DNA from: an uncultured Lachnospiraceae bacterium
Lineage (GTDB): Bacteria > Bacillota > Clostridia > Lachnospirales > Lachnospiraceae
Assembly: GCA_947366105.1 (NCBI GenBank)
Contig: CANAZK010000003.1
Location: 1 to 48,047 of the forward strand
Direction of reading: 5' to 3'
Length of the DNA stretch: 48,047 nucleotides
Each line of letters starts with the position of its first letter. Position 1 is the first letter of the stretch. The notes under the pieces were generated by a model. That model was not told the DNA's origin. It worked only from the letters and a program-made list of their open reading frames with translations, and did not search any database. Made by a program: the position numbers and the translations under genes. Positions 24,725 through 33,816 of the stretch are shown piece by piece.

Positions 24725-25201
24725 CTAATTTTCTGTAAAATCAGTCAGTTCGTCACTCAATATGTCTATACTATTTATTTTGCTGTCAAATATAGCTTCT
24801 TCTATGACTTTAACGCATTCTTCCGTCTGAGATAATATTTCTTTTCCCCAAAACCTTATAACTGTCCATCCCAAAAACAGCAGCTGTTTATTTACTTCTT
24901 CGTCGCGTTCTCTGTTTCGTGAAATCTTTTTAACCCAAAATTCACTGTTATTTGCCTTTTCCAAACGCGGCTTTAAGACCTCCCAGTCTTTCCCATGAAA
25001 AAATTCGCTGTCACAAAAAACAGCAACTTTATATTTCACGAAAGCAATATCCGGCTTCCCCGGCAATTTTGAATAATTTTTCCTATATCTCAGCCCTTTT
25101 TTCCATAACGCTTTTCGTAAAGCTACCTCTATTTTGGTATCTTTACTTTTTATATGCTGCATATTTCTTCTTCTTTGTTCAACAGTCAAATTATCCGCCA
25201 T
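24725..25201 (-). CDS. vsr: Very short patch repair endonuclease Vsr, orphan
   Basis: The product has 158 residues. Vsr family landmarks are RRNMQHIKSKDTKIEVALRK, GLRYRKNYSKLPGKPDIAFV, KVAVFCDSEFFHG (the family's usual form is VFVDGCFWHG) and FWVKKISRNRERDEEVNKQL. WTVIRFWGKEI closes the catalytic core. Vsr nicks T:G mismatches left by deamination of 5-methylcytosine and is normally next to a cytosine-5 methyltransferase. No such methyltransferase is in this window. Metal ligand Asp (KPDIAF) and core His are present. It lies just downstream of small RNA copy 2, on the opposite strand. Confidence 0.9.
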   Translation of the reverse strand: MADNLTVEQRRRNMQHIKSKDTKIEVALRKALWKKGLRYRKNYSKLPGKPDIAFVKYKVAVFCDSEFFHGKDWEVLKPRLEKANNSEFWVKKISRNRERDEEVNKQLLFLGWTVIRFWGKEILSQTEECVKVIEEAIFDSKINSIDILSDELTDFTEN

Positions 25202-25323
25202 ATCTCACCAAACCAACTTATCATCGCTTAAACTGCTCTTTATTTTTCCAAACATGCTTGCCAAAGCGTTTTGTCCCTGCATAAGAATTATAACATAATA
25301 TCTGCTCCCTAACACCATCATTT

Positions 25324-26157
25324 TTATAGCACCCGTTGGAGCGCTCTATTATCTGCGGCATGCTTTAAACGGATCGTAATACCGCTGACAGCTCCTGAAA
25401 GATATTCTAATAATTCACTGCCATTTTCACAATGTTTTTCCACAAATACTTTAATCGCACTTTTTAACCACTCATTTATATCGTTTAAATCAGTTTGAGC
25501 AAATACTTCTTGTATACGTGAATAGTCGGACTCCTCTAAATCAAGCTCTGTCAATGGTTTTCCTGCCAAAATATGCACTATAACAGACATAAAAACAATT
25601 TCACAAATATTTTCTACCATTTCTTTATATTGTTTGTTATATTTTGATAATATATTTATAACGTAATCCTCGGGAAATAAGTTTAAAAATTTCTGTTCCA
25701 AAAAAATACACATGATAAACTCATAAATTTTATCAATTCCTGTATATACGGAAATATTTTTTAATACCGGATAATCAAGCGTCAAAATTGTATTTTGCGG
25801 ATTAAACCGAATATCATACCACTTAAAAAATTCCGGCAGCCCATTGACAAACGTATCATGTAAGCAATAATTTTCATAATGAGAAAATTCTCCTAAAATC
25901 TCATTGTATAAACTCAATGCTTTTTTTGCTTTTTCTTCAACATATGCCGCTCCAATTTCATATGCCCTTTGTGCCGGCATTCCCTCACTTGAAATAATGG
26001 AATCCTGTCTAAATTGTTCTAATTCTTGAATACAATATAAGACGGCTCCCATCAACTGTTCCGCCTTTTCATAAGTCATAGATGTACTTTCGTTCGCAGT
26101 ATACTTTTCAGCTAATTTTCCTACAATCGGTACTAGTTCTTCTAGCTCATATTTCAT
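25324..26157 (-). CDS. DUF6179-type protein
   Basis: I start at ATG 26157 (MKYELEELVPIVGKLAEKYT) because GGAGG lies 8 nt upstream; a TTG at 26175 is within the previous gene. The product has 277 residues, is mostly alpha-helical and acidic, and has no signal or membrane segment. It follows the DUF6323-type gene by 5 bases, a pairing I associate with the DUF6179/DUF6323 families in Clostridia. The role is unknown; the gene pair suggests a complex. Confidence 0.7.
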   Translation of the reverse strand: MKYELEELVPIVGKLAEKYTANESTSMTYEKAEQLMGAVLYCIQELEQFRQDSIISSEGMPAQRAYEIGAAYVEEKAKKALSLYNEILGEFSHYENYCLHDTFVNGLPEFFKWYDIRFNPQNTILTLDYPVLKNISVYTGIDKIYEFIMCIFLEQKFLNLFPEDYVINILSKYNKQYKEMVENICEIVFMSVIVHILAGKPLTELDLEESDYSRIQEVFAQTDLNDINEWLKSAIKVFVEKHCENGSELLEYLSGAVSGITIRLKHAADNRALQRVL

Positions 26158-26162
26158 CAGCG

Positions 26163-26696
26163 TTACCTCCAGCAAAGCTCCTTTAAAGCATCAAGATACA
26201 ATTCATAATCCCATCTTTTTACTTCATCAAATTTAGAATATTCTCCGTAACCATCTGAACCTTTGTATCCGTCATATCCGGCCCGGATTGCCTGCGAGAA
26301 AGCAGCAAGGCACGTGTTTTCCAAATACTCTAAATCTCCAAAACATATAAATTCAAACTGTTCCTTCATCAAATGGAGAAGTTCATCATCTGTAATTTCA
26401 TCTTGCATTTCATTCTTATATAGATAAAAAATTTCCTGCAAACGAATGATTGTATCTACATAATTACTTTGTTGAATATAATCGGAATCACAGAACTCAT
26501 AAATAATTTTTGTTGCAATGCCCTCCCCAAACTCGATTCTTTTCTGTTCCAGCAGAGAATTTTTTCTCTCTACCAAAATCAATTCAGCATCTTGTTGGGT
26601 TAAAACCAGTCCAAACCGTTCTGTTTTCTGATTTGTTTGAATCACTTTATCCAGTTGATTCTGCTGCTGTAATAAAACCATCCAATCTTTACCCAA
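26163..26696 (-). CDS. DUF6323-type protein
   Basis: The start is TTG 26696, chosen because GGAGG sits 8 nt before it. The product has 177 residues. It is helical and soluble, with FGLVLTQQDAELILVERKNS and GIATKIIYEFCDSDYI near the N-terminus and a C-terminal RAGYDGYKGSDGYGEYSKFD followed by WDYELYLDAL. It is the first gene of a two-gene unit with the DUF6179-type protein. No catalytic motif was recognised. Confidence 0.7.
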   Translation of the reverse strand: MGKDWMVLLQQQNQLDKVIQTNQKTERFGLVLTQQDAELILVERKNSLLEQKRIEFGEGIATKIIYEFCDSDYIQQSNYVDTIIRLQEIFYLYKNEMQDEITDDELLHLMKEQFEFICFGDLEYLENTCLAAFSQAIRAGYDGYKGSDGYGEYSKFDEVKRWDYELYLDALKELCWR

Positions 26697-26798
26697 GAAA
26701 CATTCCTCCCCATCTTTTTATTTGAAAAATGATTATAGCACCGCATAGACAGTATTGGTAGTCTTGTATTTTAGGCAATTTTATGGTATTATAATAAT

Positions 26799-26834
26799 AG
26801 AAAAAGGGAGCGGTTTTATTCGTTCCCTTTTTCT
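26799..26834. terminator. Bidirectional intrinsic terminator
   Basis: AGAAAAAGGGA pairs with TCCCTTTTTCT, extended by GCG/CGT. It ends tatD on the minus strand and carries T runs on both sides. Confidence 0.88.
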
Positions 26835-26851
26835 TTCTTAACTTCTCTATA

Positions 26852-27616
26852 TTACTTAATATTATACAATTGTTTCGCATTTATTGCCGTCTGCTCAATT
26901 ACTTCCTCTGTAGCAAGTCCTCTAATCCTTGCAATTTCTTCCGCAACATATTTCAAATTCAGCGAAGAATTTCTCTTACCACGATTCGGTACCGGAGCAA
27001 GATACGGACAATCCGTCTCAAGAACAATTTGCTCTAAAGGGACTTCTGCCGCCGTCTCCTTTAATTTCCTTGCATTCTTAAATGTAACAACACCGCCAAT
27101 TCCGATATAGAATCCCATCTTTACATATTCTCTAGCAAGTTCCGCCGAATAAGAAAAGCAATGAATAACTCCCCTAAGCCCTTTTGCATGTTCTTTCATA
27201 ATCTCAAGTGTATCAGCTGCCGCTTCACGGCTGTGAATAATAACCGGCAATTCAAGCTCCCTCGCAAGATTCAACTGCTCGATGAACCATTTCTTCTGAA
27301 CATCATGAGACTCATTGTCCCAGTAATAGTCAAGACCTATTTCACCAACAGCAACTACCTTATCATAAGCAAATTGATCCTTAAGCCATGCAAATGTCTC
27401 TTCATTTAAGTCACCCACTTCGTCAGGATGAACCCCAACCGCTGCATATACAAAAGGATATCTCTTTGCAAGAACAATAGAATCTCGACAACCACGAAGA
27501 CTCGCGCCAACGTTTACAATTGTACCGATTCCATTATCCGCCATACTTCGTAATAATTCATCCCTATCTTCATTAAATTGCTCATCATCATAATGAGCAT
27601 GTGTCTCAAATATCAT
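26852..27616 (-). CDS. tatD: TatD family metal-dependent hydrolase (DNase)
   Basis: The start is ATG 27616 (GGGAGG 7 nt upstream), not the longer frame. The product has 254 residues. Metal-binding and family motifs are IFETHAHYDDEQF (HxH), VAVGEIGLDYYW (Glu), LPVIIHSREA (His), GVIHCFSYS (His) and VLETDCPYLAPVPNRGKRN (Asp). TatD proteins are 3'-5' exonucleases / D-aminoacyl-tRNA or DNA repair related enzymes. It stands behind metG on the same strand, as in many Firmicutes where metG-tatD-rnmV-rsmA are linked; rsmA is also in this window, but rnmV was not seen. Confidence 0.95.
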   Translation of the reverse strand: MIFETHAHYDDEQFNEDRDELLRSMADNGIGTIVNVGASLRGCRDSIVLAKRYPFVYAAVGVHPDEVGDLNEETFAWLKDQFAYDKVVAVGEIGLDYYWDNESHDVQKKWFIEQLNLARELELPVIIHSREAAADTLEIMKEHAKGLRGVIHCFSYSAELAREYVKMGFYIGIGGVVTFKNARKLKETAAEVPLEQIVLETDCPYLAPVPNRGKRNSSLNLKYVAEEIARIRGLATEEVIEQTAINAKQLYNIK

Positions 27617-27629
27617 GTTGTCCTCCCTG

Positions 27630-27672
27630 AATTGGGGACGTAGCATTTTGTCCTTTTGCTACGTCCCCAATT
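27630..27672. repeat. REP-like palindrome, 16-bp perfect stem
   Basis: AATTGGGGACGTAGCA and TGCTACGTCCCCAATT are exact reverse complements with an 11-base T-rich loop. The element ends three bases before the tatD ribosome site. GGGGACGTA..TACGTCCCC palindromes of this kind are spread by REP-associated (IS200-like) transposases; no such transposase is in this window. Confidence 0.75.
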
Positions 27673-27742
27673 AAATTTACCCCTGTCCCTTTTTGCATAA
27701 CCCCCTGTCCCCTTTAATTTTCAGATATTATTTTTCCCTTTA

Positions 27743-27822
27743 GGGGACATAGCATTTTGCAGTTTGGGACACACCATTCTAATATCGGGGACGTACACCT
27801 TTTGTACTTTACTACGTCCCGA
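27743..27822. repeat. Two further REP-like copies, one degenerate
   Basis: AGGGGACATAGCATTTTGCA (27743-27762) is a decayed half. TCGGGGACGTA (27785-27795) pairs with TACGTCCCGA (27813-27822) with one bulge and ends next to the metG stop, where it may also act as an mRNA 3' end. Confidence 0.6.
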
Positions 27823-27823
27823 A

Positions 27824-29725
27824 TTAGCAGATCTCCGCCCCGGCCGGCATCTGTTTCTCCGGCGTCATCAGCGCAAGGTTTCCTTCTGTATCCTCCGCGC
27901 AGAGAAGCATTCCTTCTGACAAAACGCCCGCCAATTTAGCAGGTTTCAGATTCACAAGTACCATTACCTTCTTGCCAACCATCTCCTCCGCCGTATAATG
28001 TCCTTTGATTCCTGATACGATCTGTTTTACCTGACTCCCTACTTTCACCTGCGAGCAAAGAAGTTTCTTCGATTTCTTCACTTCTTCACAGGCAATGATC
28101 TCACCTACCTGGAACTGCATTCTGCCAAAATCTTCAAACGTTATTTCCTCTTTCGCTTCGATATCAACTACAGTCTCTTCTCCCTCTGTCTCTTCCACCG
28201 GCGGATGAAGTTCCTCTACTTTTTTCATCACTTCTTCTATATCAAGTCTTTGAAAAAGAATTTCCGGCTTTTCTGTTACCTTCCCGTCACCAAGCTGTGT
28301 AAGAATTTTCTCTGCTGTCTCCGGCATAAACGGAGCAATCAAATCCGCACCTTTCTTAATGCTTTCTATCAAGTTATAAAGTACCTGTTCAAGACGCTCT
28401 TTCTTGTCTTCTTCTTTTGCAAGCGCCCAAGGCATTGTCTCGTCAATATACTTATTACAACGTTTGAAAAGATTGAAAATTTCCGTGATTGCATCCGCAA
28501 CGCGAAGCTTCTCCATTTTCGCATCTACAATTGCAGATGTACCGTCAACTACTTTCTTTAAATCAGCGTCGACCGCCTCTGCCGCGCCTTTATCCGCAAC
28601 GCATCCGCCAAAGTATTTGTTTGTCATGGAAATGGTTCTGTTTACAAGGTTCCCAAGTGTATTTGCCAGGTCGGAATTCAAACGTTCCACCATTAGTTCC
28701 CATGTTATCACGCCGTCGTTGTCAAACGGCATCTCATGAAGCACAAAGTATCTTACCGCGTCCACGCCAAAGAAATCCACAAGCTCGTCCGCATAAATTA
28801 CATTTCCCTTAGACTTACTCATTTTACCGTCTCCCTGAAGCAGCCACGGATGTCCGAAAATCTGTTTCGGAAGCGGCAGGTCAAGCGCCATCAGGAAAAT
28901 CGGCCAGTAAATTGTATGGAAGCGGATAATATCTTTACCGATTAAATGCAGATCCGCCGGCCATTCCTTCTTGAACTGTTCCGTTCCTTCTCCGCCGCAG
29001 TCATATCCGATACCTGTAATATAATTTGTAAGCGCGTCAAGCCACACATACACGACGTGTTTTGGGTCAAAATCCACAGGAATTCCCCATGTAAAGGATG
29101 TTCTTGATACACAAAGATCCTGAAGTCCCGGCAGAAGGAAATTGTTCATCATCTCATTTTTGCGCGAAACAGGCTGAATAAACTCCGGATGCGTATTAAT
29201 ATGCTCAATTAGTCTGTCCGCATACTTGCTCATCTTGAAGAAATAGGCTTCCTCCTTGGCCGGCTGTACTTCTCGGCCGCAGTCAGGACATTTTCCGTCT
29301 ACCAGCTGTGATTCTGTAAAAAATGACTCGCACGGCGTACAGTACATTCCCTCATAATGCCCTTTGTAAATGTCTCCCTGCTCGTATAATTTCTTAAAAA
29401 TCTTCTGAACCTGTTTCTCATGGTACACATCCGTTGTGCGGATAAACTTATCATAGGAAGTGTTCATCATATCGGCAATTTCTTTCACCTGCGCCGCAAT
29501 GCCGTCAACAAATTCCTTCGGCGAAAGCCCCGCCTCCGCTGCCTTCAACTCGATTTTCTGTCCATGCTCGTCTGTTCCCGTCTGAAAAAACACATCATAC
29601 CCCTGACTTCGCTTATACCTTGCAATTGCGTCTGCAAGAACAAATTCATAAGTGTTTCCGATATGCGGTTTGCCCGATGTATAGGCTATCGCTGTCGTCA
29701 TATAAAATTTTTTGTTATCTGCCAT
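27824..29725 (-). CDS. metG: Methionyl-tRNA synthetase
   Basis: The start is ATG 29725 (MADNKKFYMTTAIAYTSGKP); a longer frame reaches into the T-box and is rejected. The product has 633 residues. Class I motifs are KPHIGNTYE (HIGH-type) and KMSKSKGN (KMSKS). A zinc knuckle CTPCESFF...CPDCGR lies in the connective domain. After the anticodon-binding helical domain, a C-terminal tRNA-binding EMAP-II-like domain (FGRMQFQVGEIIACEEVKKS ... GMLLCAEDT) completes the long dimeric form. Expression is probably under a T-box just upstream. Confidence 0.97.
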   Translation of the reverse strand: MADNKKFYMTTAIAYTSGKPHIGNTYEFVLADAIARYKRSQGYDVFFQTGTDEHGQKIELKAAEAGLSPKEFVDGIAAQVKEIADMMNTSYDKFIRTTDVYHEKQVQKIFKKLYEQGDIYKGHYEGMYCTPCESFFTESQLVDGKCPDCGREVQPAKEEAYFFKMSKYADRLIEHINTHPEFIQPVSRKNEMMNNFLLPGLQDLCVSRTSFTWGIPVDFDPKHVVYVWLDALTNYITGIGYDCGGEGTEQFKKEWPADLHLIGKDIIRFHTIYWPIFLMALDLPLPKQIFGHPWLLQGDGKMSKSKGNVIYADELVDFFGVDAVRYFVLHEMPFDNDGVITWELMVERLNSDLANTLGNLVNRTISMTNKYFGGCVADKGAAEAVDADLKKVVDGTSAIVDAKMEKLRVADAITEIFNLFKRCNKYIDETMPWALAKEEDKKERLEQVLYNLIESIKKGADLIAPFMPETAEKILTQLGDGKVTEKPEILFQRLDIEEVMKKVEELHPPVEETEGEETVVDIEAKEEITFEDFGRMQFQVGEIIACEEVKKSKKLLCSQVKVGSQVKQIVSGIKGHYTAEEMVGKKVMVLVNLKPAKLAGVLSEGMLLCAEDTEGNLALMTPEKQMPAGAEIC

Positions 29726-29774
29726 CTCTTTTCCTCTCCTTTGATTATTAAATGCAAAAAAACTCCTAAAATAC

Positions 29775-30060
29775 AAAAACGCCTCCTCCGATTTCTCAGA
29801 GAAGACGAGTATTGCCCGTGTTACCACTTCTATTCACTCACACCTCACGGCATGAATCTCATCAAGTGCAATGATTTCATTATAAATAATCCATCTTCAC
29901 ACTCTGTCGCTGTAAAGGGCGAACCCATTGTACTTAACCCGGTTATTCCGGCTCGGCACACCGCTCAGAAGCCATCTTCTGTTTCTTTCCGTTCTTCCCC
30001 TCTCAGCAATTATGGGAAATTCTCTGTAAAACTTCCAAAAACATACTCTTTTCGTCACTG
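29775..30060 (-). promoter_or_regulatory. T-box riboswitch controlling metG
   Basis: On the minus strand the conserved T-box AAGTGGTAACACGGGCAAT (29811-29829) is followed by a terminator stem CGTCTTCTCTGA / TCGGAGGAGGCG and five T (29775-29807), about 50 bases before metG. Stem I lies upstream, with AGAGAATTT..TTGCTGAGAG features. An ATG triplet at 29973-29975 in the AACAGAAGATGGCTTC context suits a methionine specifier. A TTGACT -35 lies near 30095. Uncharged tRNA-Met should favour readthrough. Confidence 0.85.
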
Positions 30061-30109
30061 CGTTTGTCATATAATCTGTTTAAAATCCTATCATAGTCAA
30101 TTCAGAATG

Positions 30110-31510
30110 TCAAGGCGTGGTTTTCCCTCCCGCCTTGTCAAGAAGGCATGATCTCATCGCATAACAAGCCCTGCCATTCTCTTTTGCCTTATATAAAATG
30201 CTGTCTGTTTCCGTTAATAAATCTTTCACATTCTGCGGGAAAACAAATTGATAAGCGCCTATGCTGCAGCTTACTTTTTTGCCGGGCAGTGTATCGGAAA
30301 TAGCGCTGAGAAATTTCTCCAACCTTTGCCCCAGCTCTTGCCCCGATATCGGTTGTTCAATCATAACTGCAAATTCATCGCCGCCGATTCTTCCCACCTT
30401 GCCGTCATCTCCGACCATATCCTGCAGATTCACCGCAATCTCTTTTAATACCCTATCTCCGATCGCATGTCCAAAAGTATCATTGATGACCTTAAAATAA
30501 TCTGCATCTACAAACAAAAACCATCCTGTTTTTTCCGAATCAGCATCGCTCTTCTTCTGCGCTTTATCACAATGGTAAAGAAACATCCTCCTCCCCATCA
30601 CACCGGTCAACTCATCCATTTCTCCTCTGTACTCTTTGTACGACATATATTTATAAATAAAAATCAGCAAGATAACCGAGATAACATTCAACGACAGCGA
30701 AGCAATCAAAAACTGAATCTGCAAATACAGCAAATCAGCAGAAATCATATCGGACACAACCACGCCATGCTGCTCCAGCATATAAGACTCTCTTTGGGCA
30801 AAATAAAGCGCCGCAAAAACTGCCATACATAACATGATGAACTCAAACAAGGCAAATAGAAAATGCACCTTCTCAGACGCGTAAGGATTATTAATAGGCT
30901 GATCAATACAAAACCTAATATCTCGTATTGTATCACTCTGATAAATCATCCACAGTAGTTCAACAGTTACGACGCAGATTATTGCAAAAAGCGTGTCATT
31001 CCATTCCCAATGCAACGCCGAATTATAATGATACCCAAGCTCCGGAAATAAAATTCCCATTGCAGTATAAACAAGCAGCGAATGCACTTTAGGCGCAGTG
31101 ATTGAGATTACCCCTATCCACAAACGATAATGCCTTCTTTTTCTCGCTAATGCAAATGCTGCTCCAATCAAAAATCCGAACAGAACTCTCGTTCCAACGC
31201 TCAACAAAAGGCTGCCGACCAAAGAGCCGCTGGAAATCGGAGAAAACACCGCGTCTGCCGCCATAACATAAGAAGAAGACGCCTTATACATACTGGTGAT
31301 TCCAAAAATCAGCCCAACGATTGCGGATTGTGCAGGACCAAAAAGGCAGCCCGAAATCAAAATCGGTATGTAAGCTATCGTAACAGATATCGGCGATATG
31401 TGGATATATCCCAAAAAAGTAAATGACATCAGCAATTCGCCCATAAGCAGAATCCAAAAAATATAACGGTCAAAATGGGAATCCCCCCACAATTTTTTTG
31501 TCATTTTCAC
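30110..31510 (-). CDS. Membrane diguanylate cyclase with S-component-like sensor domain
   Basis: The product has 466 residues (GTG 31510; ATG 31504 possible). The N-terminal ~200 residues hold six membrane segments, including ISPISVTIAYIPILISGCLF and FGPAQSAIVGLIFGITSMYK, which resemble ECF transporter S components (vitamin-binding proteins). Two further segments follow, and then a GGDEF domain: MDELTGVMGRRMF, FLFVDADYFKVINDTFGHAI, GRIGGDEFAVMIE. The active loop is intact, so c-di-GMP synthesis is plausible. The RxxD inhibitory site before GGDEF is absent (GDDGKV). It begins 9 bases after the hydratase stop, in one operon. Confidence 0.85.
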   Translation of the reverse strand: MKMTKKLWGDSHFDRYIFWILLMGELLMSFTFLGYIHISPISVTIAYIPILISGCLFGPAQSAIVGLIFGITSMYKASSSYVMAADAVFSPISSGSLVGSLLLSVGTRVLFGFLIGAAFALARKRRHYRLWIGVISITAPKVHSLLVYTAMGILFPELGYHYNSALHWEWNDTLFAIICVVTVELLWMIYQSDTIRDIRFCIDQPINNPYASEKVHFLFALFEFIMLCMAVFAALYFAQRESYMLEQHGVVVSDMISADLLYLQIQFLIASLSLNVISVILLIFIYKYMSYKEYRGEMDELTGVMGRRMFLYHCDKAQKKSDADSEKTGWFLFVDADYFKVINDTFGHAIGDRVLKEIAVNLQDMVGDDGKVGRIGGDEFAVMIEQPISGQELGQRLEKFLSAISDTLPGKKVSCSIGAYQFVFPQNVKDLLTETDSILYKAKENGRACYAMRSCLLDKAGGKTTP

Positions 31511-31519
31511 TCAGTCCCT

Positions 31520-33772
31520 CTACTTATAATAATTAATCAGACATCCCTTGAGAATTATCTGCCGCTCCGTATCTGTCAAATCGCCCAGTTTCAGCGTAAT
31601 CTCTTTTAATCCGTCGCCCGCTACATAAGCCTTAATCTCACTCTGTTTATTCTCTACTGCTTTTCTCACATCCGGCACGAAGATATAATCGCCGTTCTTA
31701 AACGACAGCGCCGTATGATCCTCTTCTGTAATAAACGGAAGCATACCCCAGTTAATCAGATTTGAGCGGTAACGTTTTGTCGCATATTCATTAGCAATGT
31801 TTGCCCAGCCGCCAAGCACCTTCTGGCAGGATGCCGCCTGCTCACGGGCAGAGCCGTCCCCCGGTTTCACTGCGAAAACAGCGCTTCCGATTCCAATGTT
31901 TCCTTCCCCGGCATTCGGAAACTGCGTATGAACAGCCTTCATCACCGGTTTCAATTCATCAAGAACCTCCAGCGGACATGTTCCTGCTTCAATTGCTTTC
32001 TGCGCCTTCTGTACCTCTTTTGCCCGCCCCACATATGCCGGGTCCTTACGTGAAAGTGCAAACTCCGCCAGTCCAAGCGGATTGGAACGGTAGGATGAAG
32101 TTTCTCCCGACGGAATCAACTCATCCGTCGTTGTAACCGGGTCATGAATTTCCGATACAATCTTCAAAATCAAATTCTCTGGCAACGCCGGCATTGTCGG
32201 CCAGTCCTTGATATTCGGACCAAATTTAATTTCCACAGACGGGTCTGCTTCACCTTTGCTATCAAAAACACGGTTTGCATAGATTCCACCGTCAAAATGA
32301 TATTTCGGCGCCTTATACTCCCTGTCCATTACCTCCGCCGCTGATGTAAGGTAGCCCTTATTCGCCGCTGTCGCCGCAATTGAGCGTGCGTCCATAAGCG
32401 CCACAGAAGAAATCTGTCCGCTCTGCAGCTTAGAGCCTTCCCTGTTCGGGAAGTTTCTGGTTGAGTGGCGGATGCTGAATGCATTGTTAGCCGGCGTATC
32501 GCCCGCGCCAAAACAAGGTCCGCAGAACGCCGTCTTCACGATTGTACCTGCCGCCATCAGATCCGCAGCCGCCCCGTTCTTCACAAGCTCCATATAGACA
32601 GGCATACTTGCCGGATATACACTGAACGTAAACTCATCAGCGCCGATACTCTTTCCCTTAATAATCTCCGCCGCCGCACAGATATTTTCAAATCCGCCTC
32701 CGGCACATCCCGCAATAATTCCCTGGTCTACATAAAGCTTTCCGTCCCTGATTTTACTTTGGAGTGAATAATCCACCGCCCCGTCAAGGCTTACAAGCGC
32801 TTTCTGCTCCACGTCATGCAGAATGTCTTTTAAATTAGCGTTTACCTCGTCAATCGTGTAAACATTGCTCGGATGGAACGGCATTGCAATCATCGGCTTA
32901 ATTTTACTTAAATCAACATAAACCATACCGTCATAATAAGCAGCCTCACCCGGATTCAATTCTTTATAGTCTTCACTCCTTCCATGAAGCTCATAGAATT
33001 CGCGAATTGTCTCATCTGTCTTCCATATGGACGACAGACATGTTGTCTCTGTTGTCATAACATCGATACCAATACGGAAATCAGCGCTTAACTTGTCAAC
33101 ACCCGGTCCCACGAACTCCATAACCTTATTATTGACATATCCATTTGCAAATGTGGCGCCGACAATTGCAAGCGCAACATCCTGCGGACCAACGCCCGGC
33201 GCCGGCTCCCCGTCAAGATAGACACCCACAACACTTGGCATTTTGATATCGTATGTTTTATTAAGAAGCTGCTTTACAAGCTCCGGTCCCCCTTCGCCTA
33301 CCGCCATTGTTCCCAACGCGCCGTAGCGGGTATGGCTGTCCGAACCGAGAATCATCCTGCCGCCGCCTGCAAGCATCTCCCTTGCGTACTGATGGATGAC
33401 TGCCTGATGAGGCGGTACATACACTCCTCCATACCGTTTCGCACACGTCAGTCCAAACATATGGTCATCCTCATTAATTGTTCCGCCCACTGCGCAGAGA
33501 CTGTTATGGCAGTTAGTCAGCACATACGGCACCGGGAATTTCTCAAGTCCCGACGCCCTCGCTGTCTGAATAATTCCAACAAAAGTAATATCATGAGAAG
33601 TTAATTTATCAAACTTAATCTGCAGATGTTCCATATCAGAAGAAGTATTGTGAGCCTTTAAAATGCCGTAAGCAATTGTATTTTTGGCCGCCTCTTCTTT
33701 AGAAATACCTGCATCCTCCCTAATCTCTGTGCCGTTTATCAGGTAGACGCCTTTATCATATAACTTAATCAT
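31520..33772 (-). CDS. Aconitase-family hydratase (YbhJ-like)
   Basis: The product has 750 residues. The aconitase superfamily layout is visible: [17 protein letters not shown] and [20 protein letters not shown] early, Fe-S ligands at [13 protein letters not shown] and [15 protein letters not shown], then [20 protein letters not shown]. The swivel domain contains [17 protein letters not shown]. The first cluster motif is GCAGGG instead of the usual GSCTNG. The length equals E. coli YbhJ-type proteins rather than AcnA/AcnB. It may be the organism's working aconitase beside citrate synthase, or a hydratase for another acid; both are open. Confidence 0.85.
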   Translation of the reverse strand: MIKLYDKGVYLINGTEIREDAGISKEEAAKNTIAYGILKAHNTSSDMEHLQIKFDKLTSHDITFVGIIQTARASGLEKFPVPYVLTNCHNSLCAVGGTINEDDHMFGLTCAKRYGGVYVPPHQAVIHQYAREMLAGGGRMILGSDSHTRYGALGTMAVGEGGPELVKQLLNKTYDIKMPSVVGVYLDGEPAPGVGPQDVALAIVGATFANGYVNNKVMEFVGPGVDKLSADFRIGIDVMTTETTCLSSIWKTDETIREFYELHGRSEDYKELNPGEAAYYDGMVYVDLSKIKPMIAMPFHPSNVYTIDEVNANLKDILHDVEQKALVSLDGAVDYSLQSKIRDGKLYVDQGIIAGCAGGGFENICAAAEIIKGKSIGADEFTFSVYPASMPVYMELVKNGAAADLMAAGTIVKTAFCGPCFGAGDTPANNAFSIRHSTRNFPNREGSKLQSGQISSVALMDARSIAATAANKGYLTSAAEVMDREYKAPKYHFDGGIYANRVFDSKGEADPSVEIKFGPNIKDWPTMPALPENLILKIVSEIHDPVTTTDELIPSGETSSYRSNPLGLAEFALSRKDPAYVGRAKEVQKAQKAIEAGTCPLEVLDELKPVMKAVHTQFPNAGEGNIGIGSAVFAVKPGDGSAREQAASCQKVLGGWANIANEYATKRYRSNLINWGMLPFITEEDHTALSFKNGDYIFVPDVRKAVENKQSEIKAYVAGDGLKEITLKLGDLTDTERQIILKGCLINYYK

Positions 33773-33816
33773 AGCATTGTCCCTCCTATATTATCATTGG
33801 TATACATTATAGACCC

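Noticed and set aside
26689..26880. Small minus-strand frame between tatD and the DUF6323 gene
   Set aside because: It runs through the terminator at 26799-26834, and no ribosome site or family was found.
29420..30151. Long plus-strand open frame of 243 codons
   Set aside because: It lies over the metG start and T-box leader, has no ribosome site and no protein-like pattern; it is the shadow of minus-strand features.
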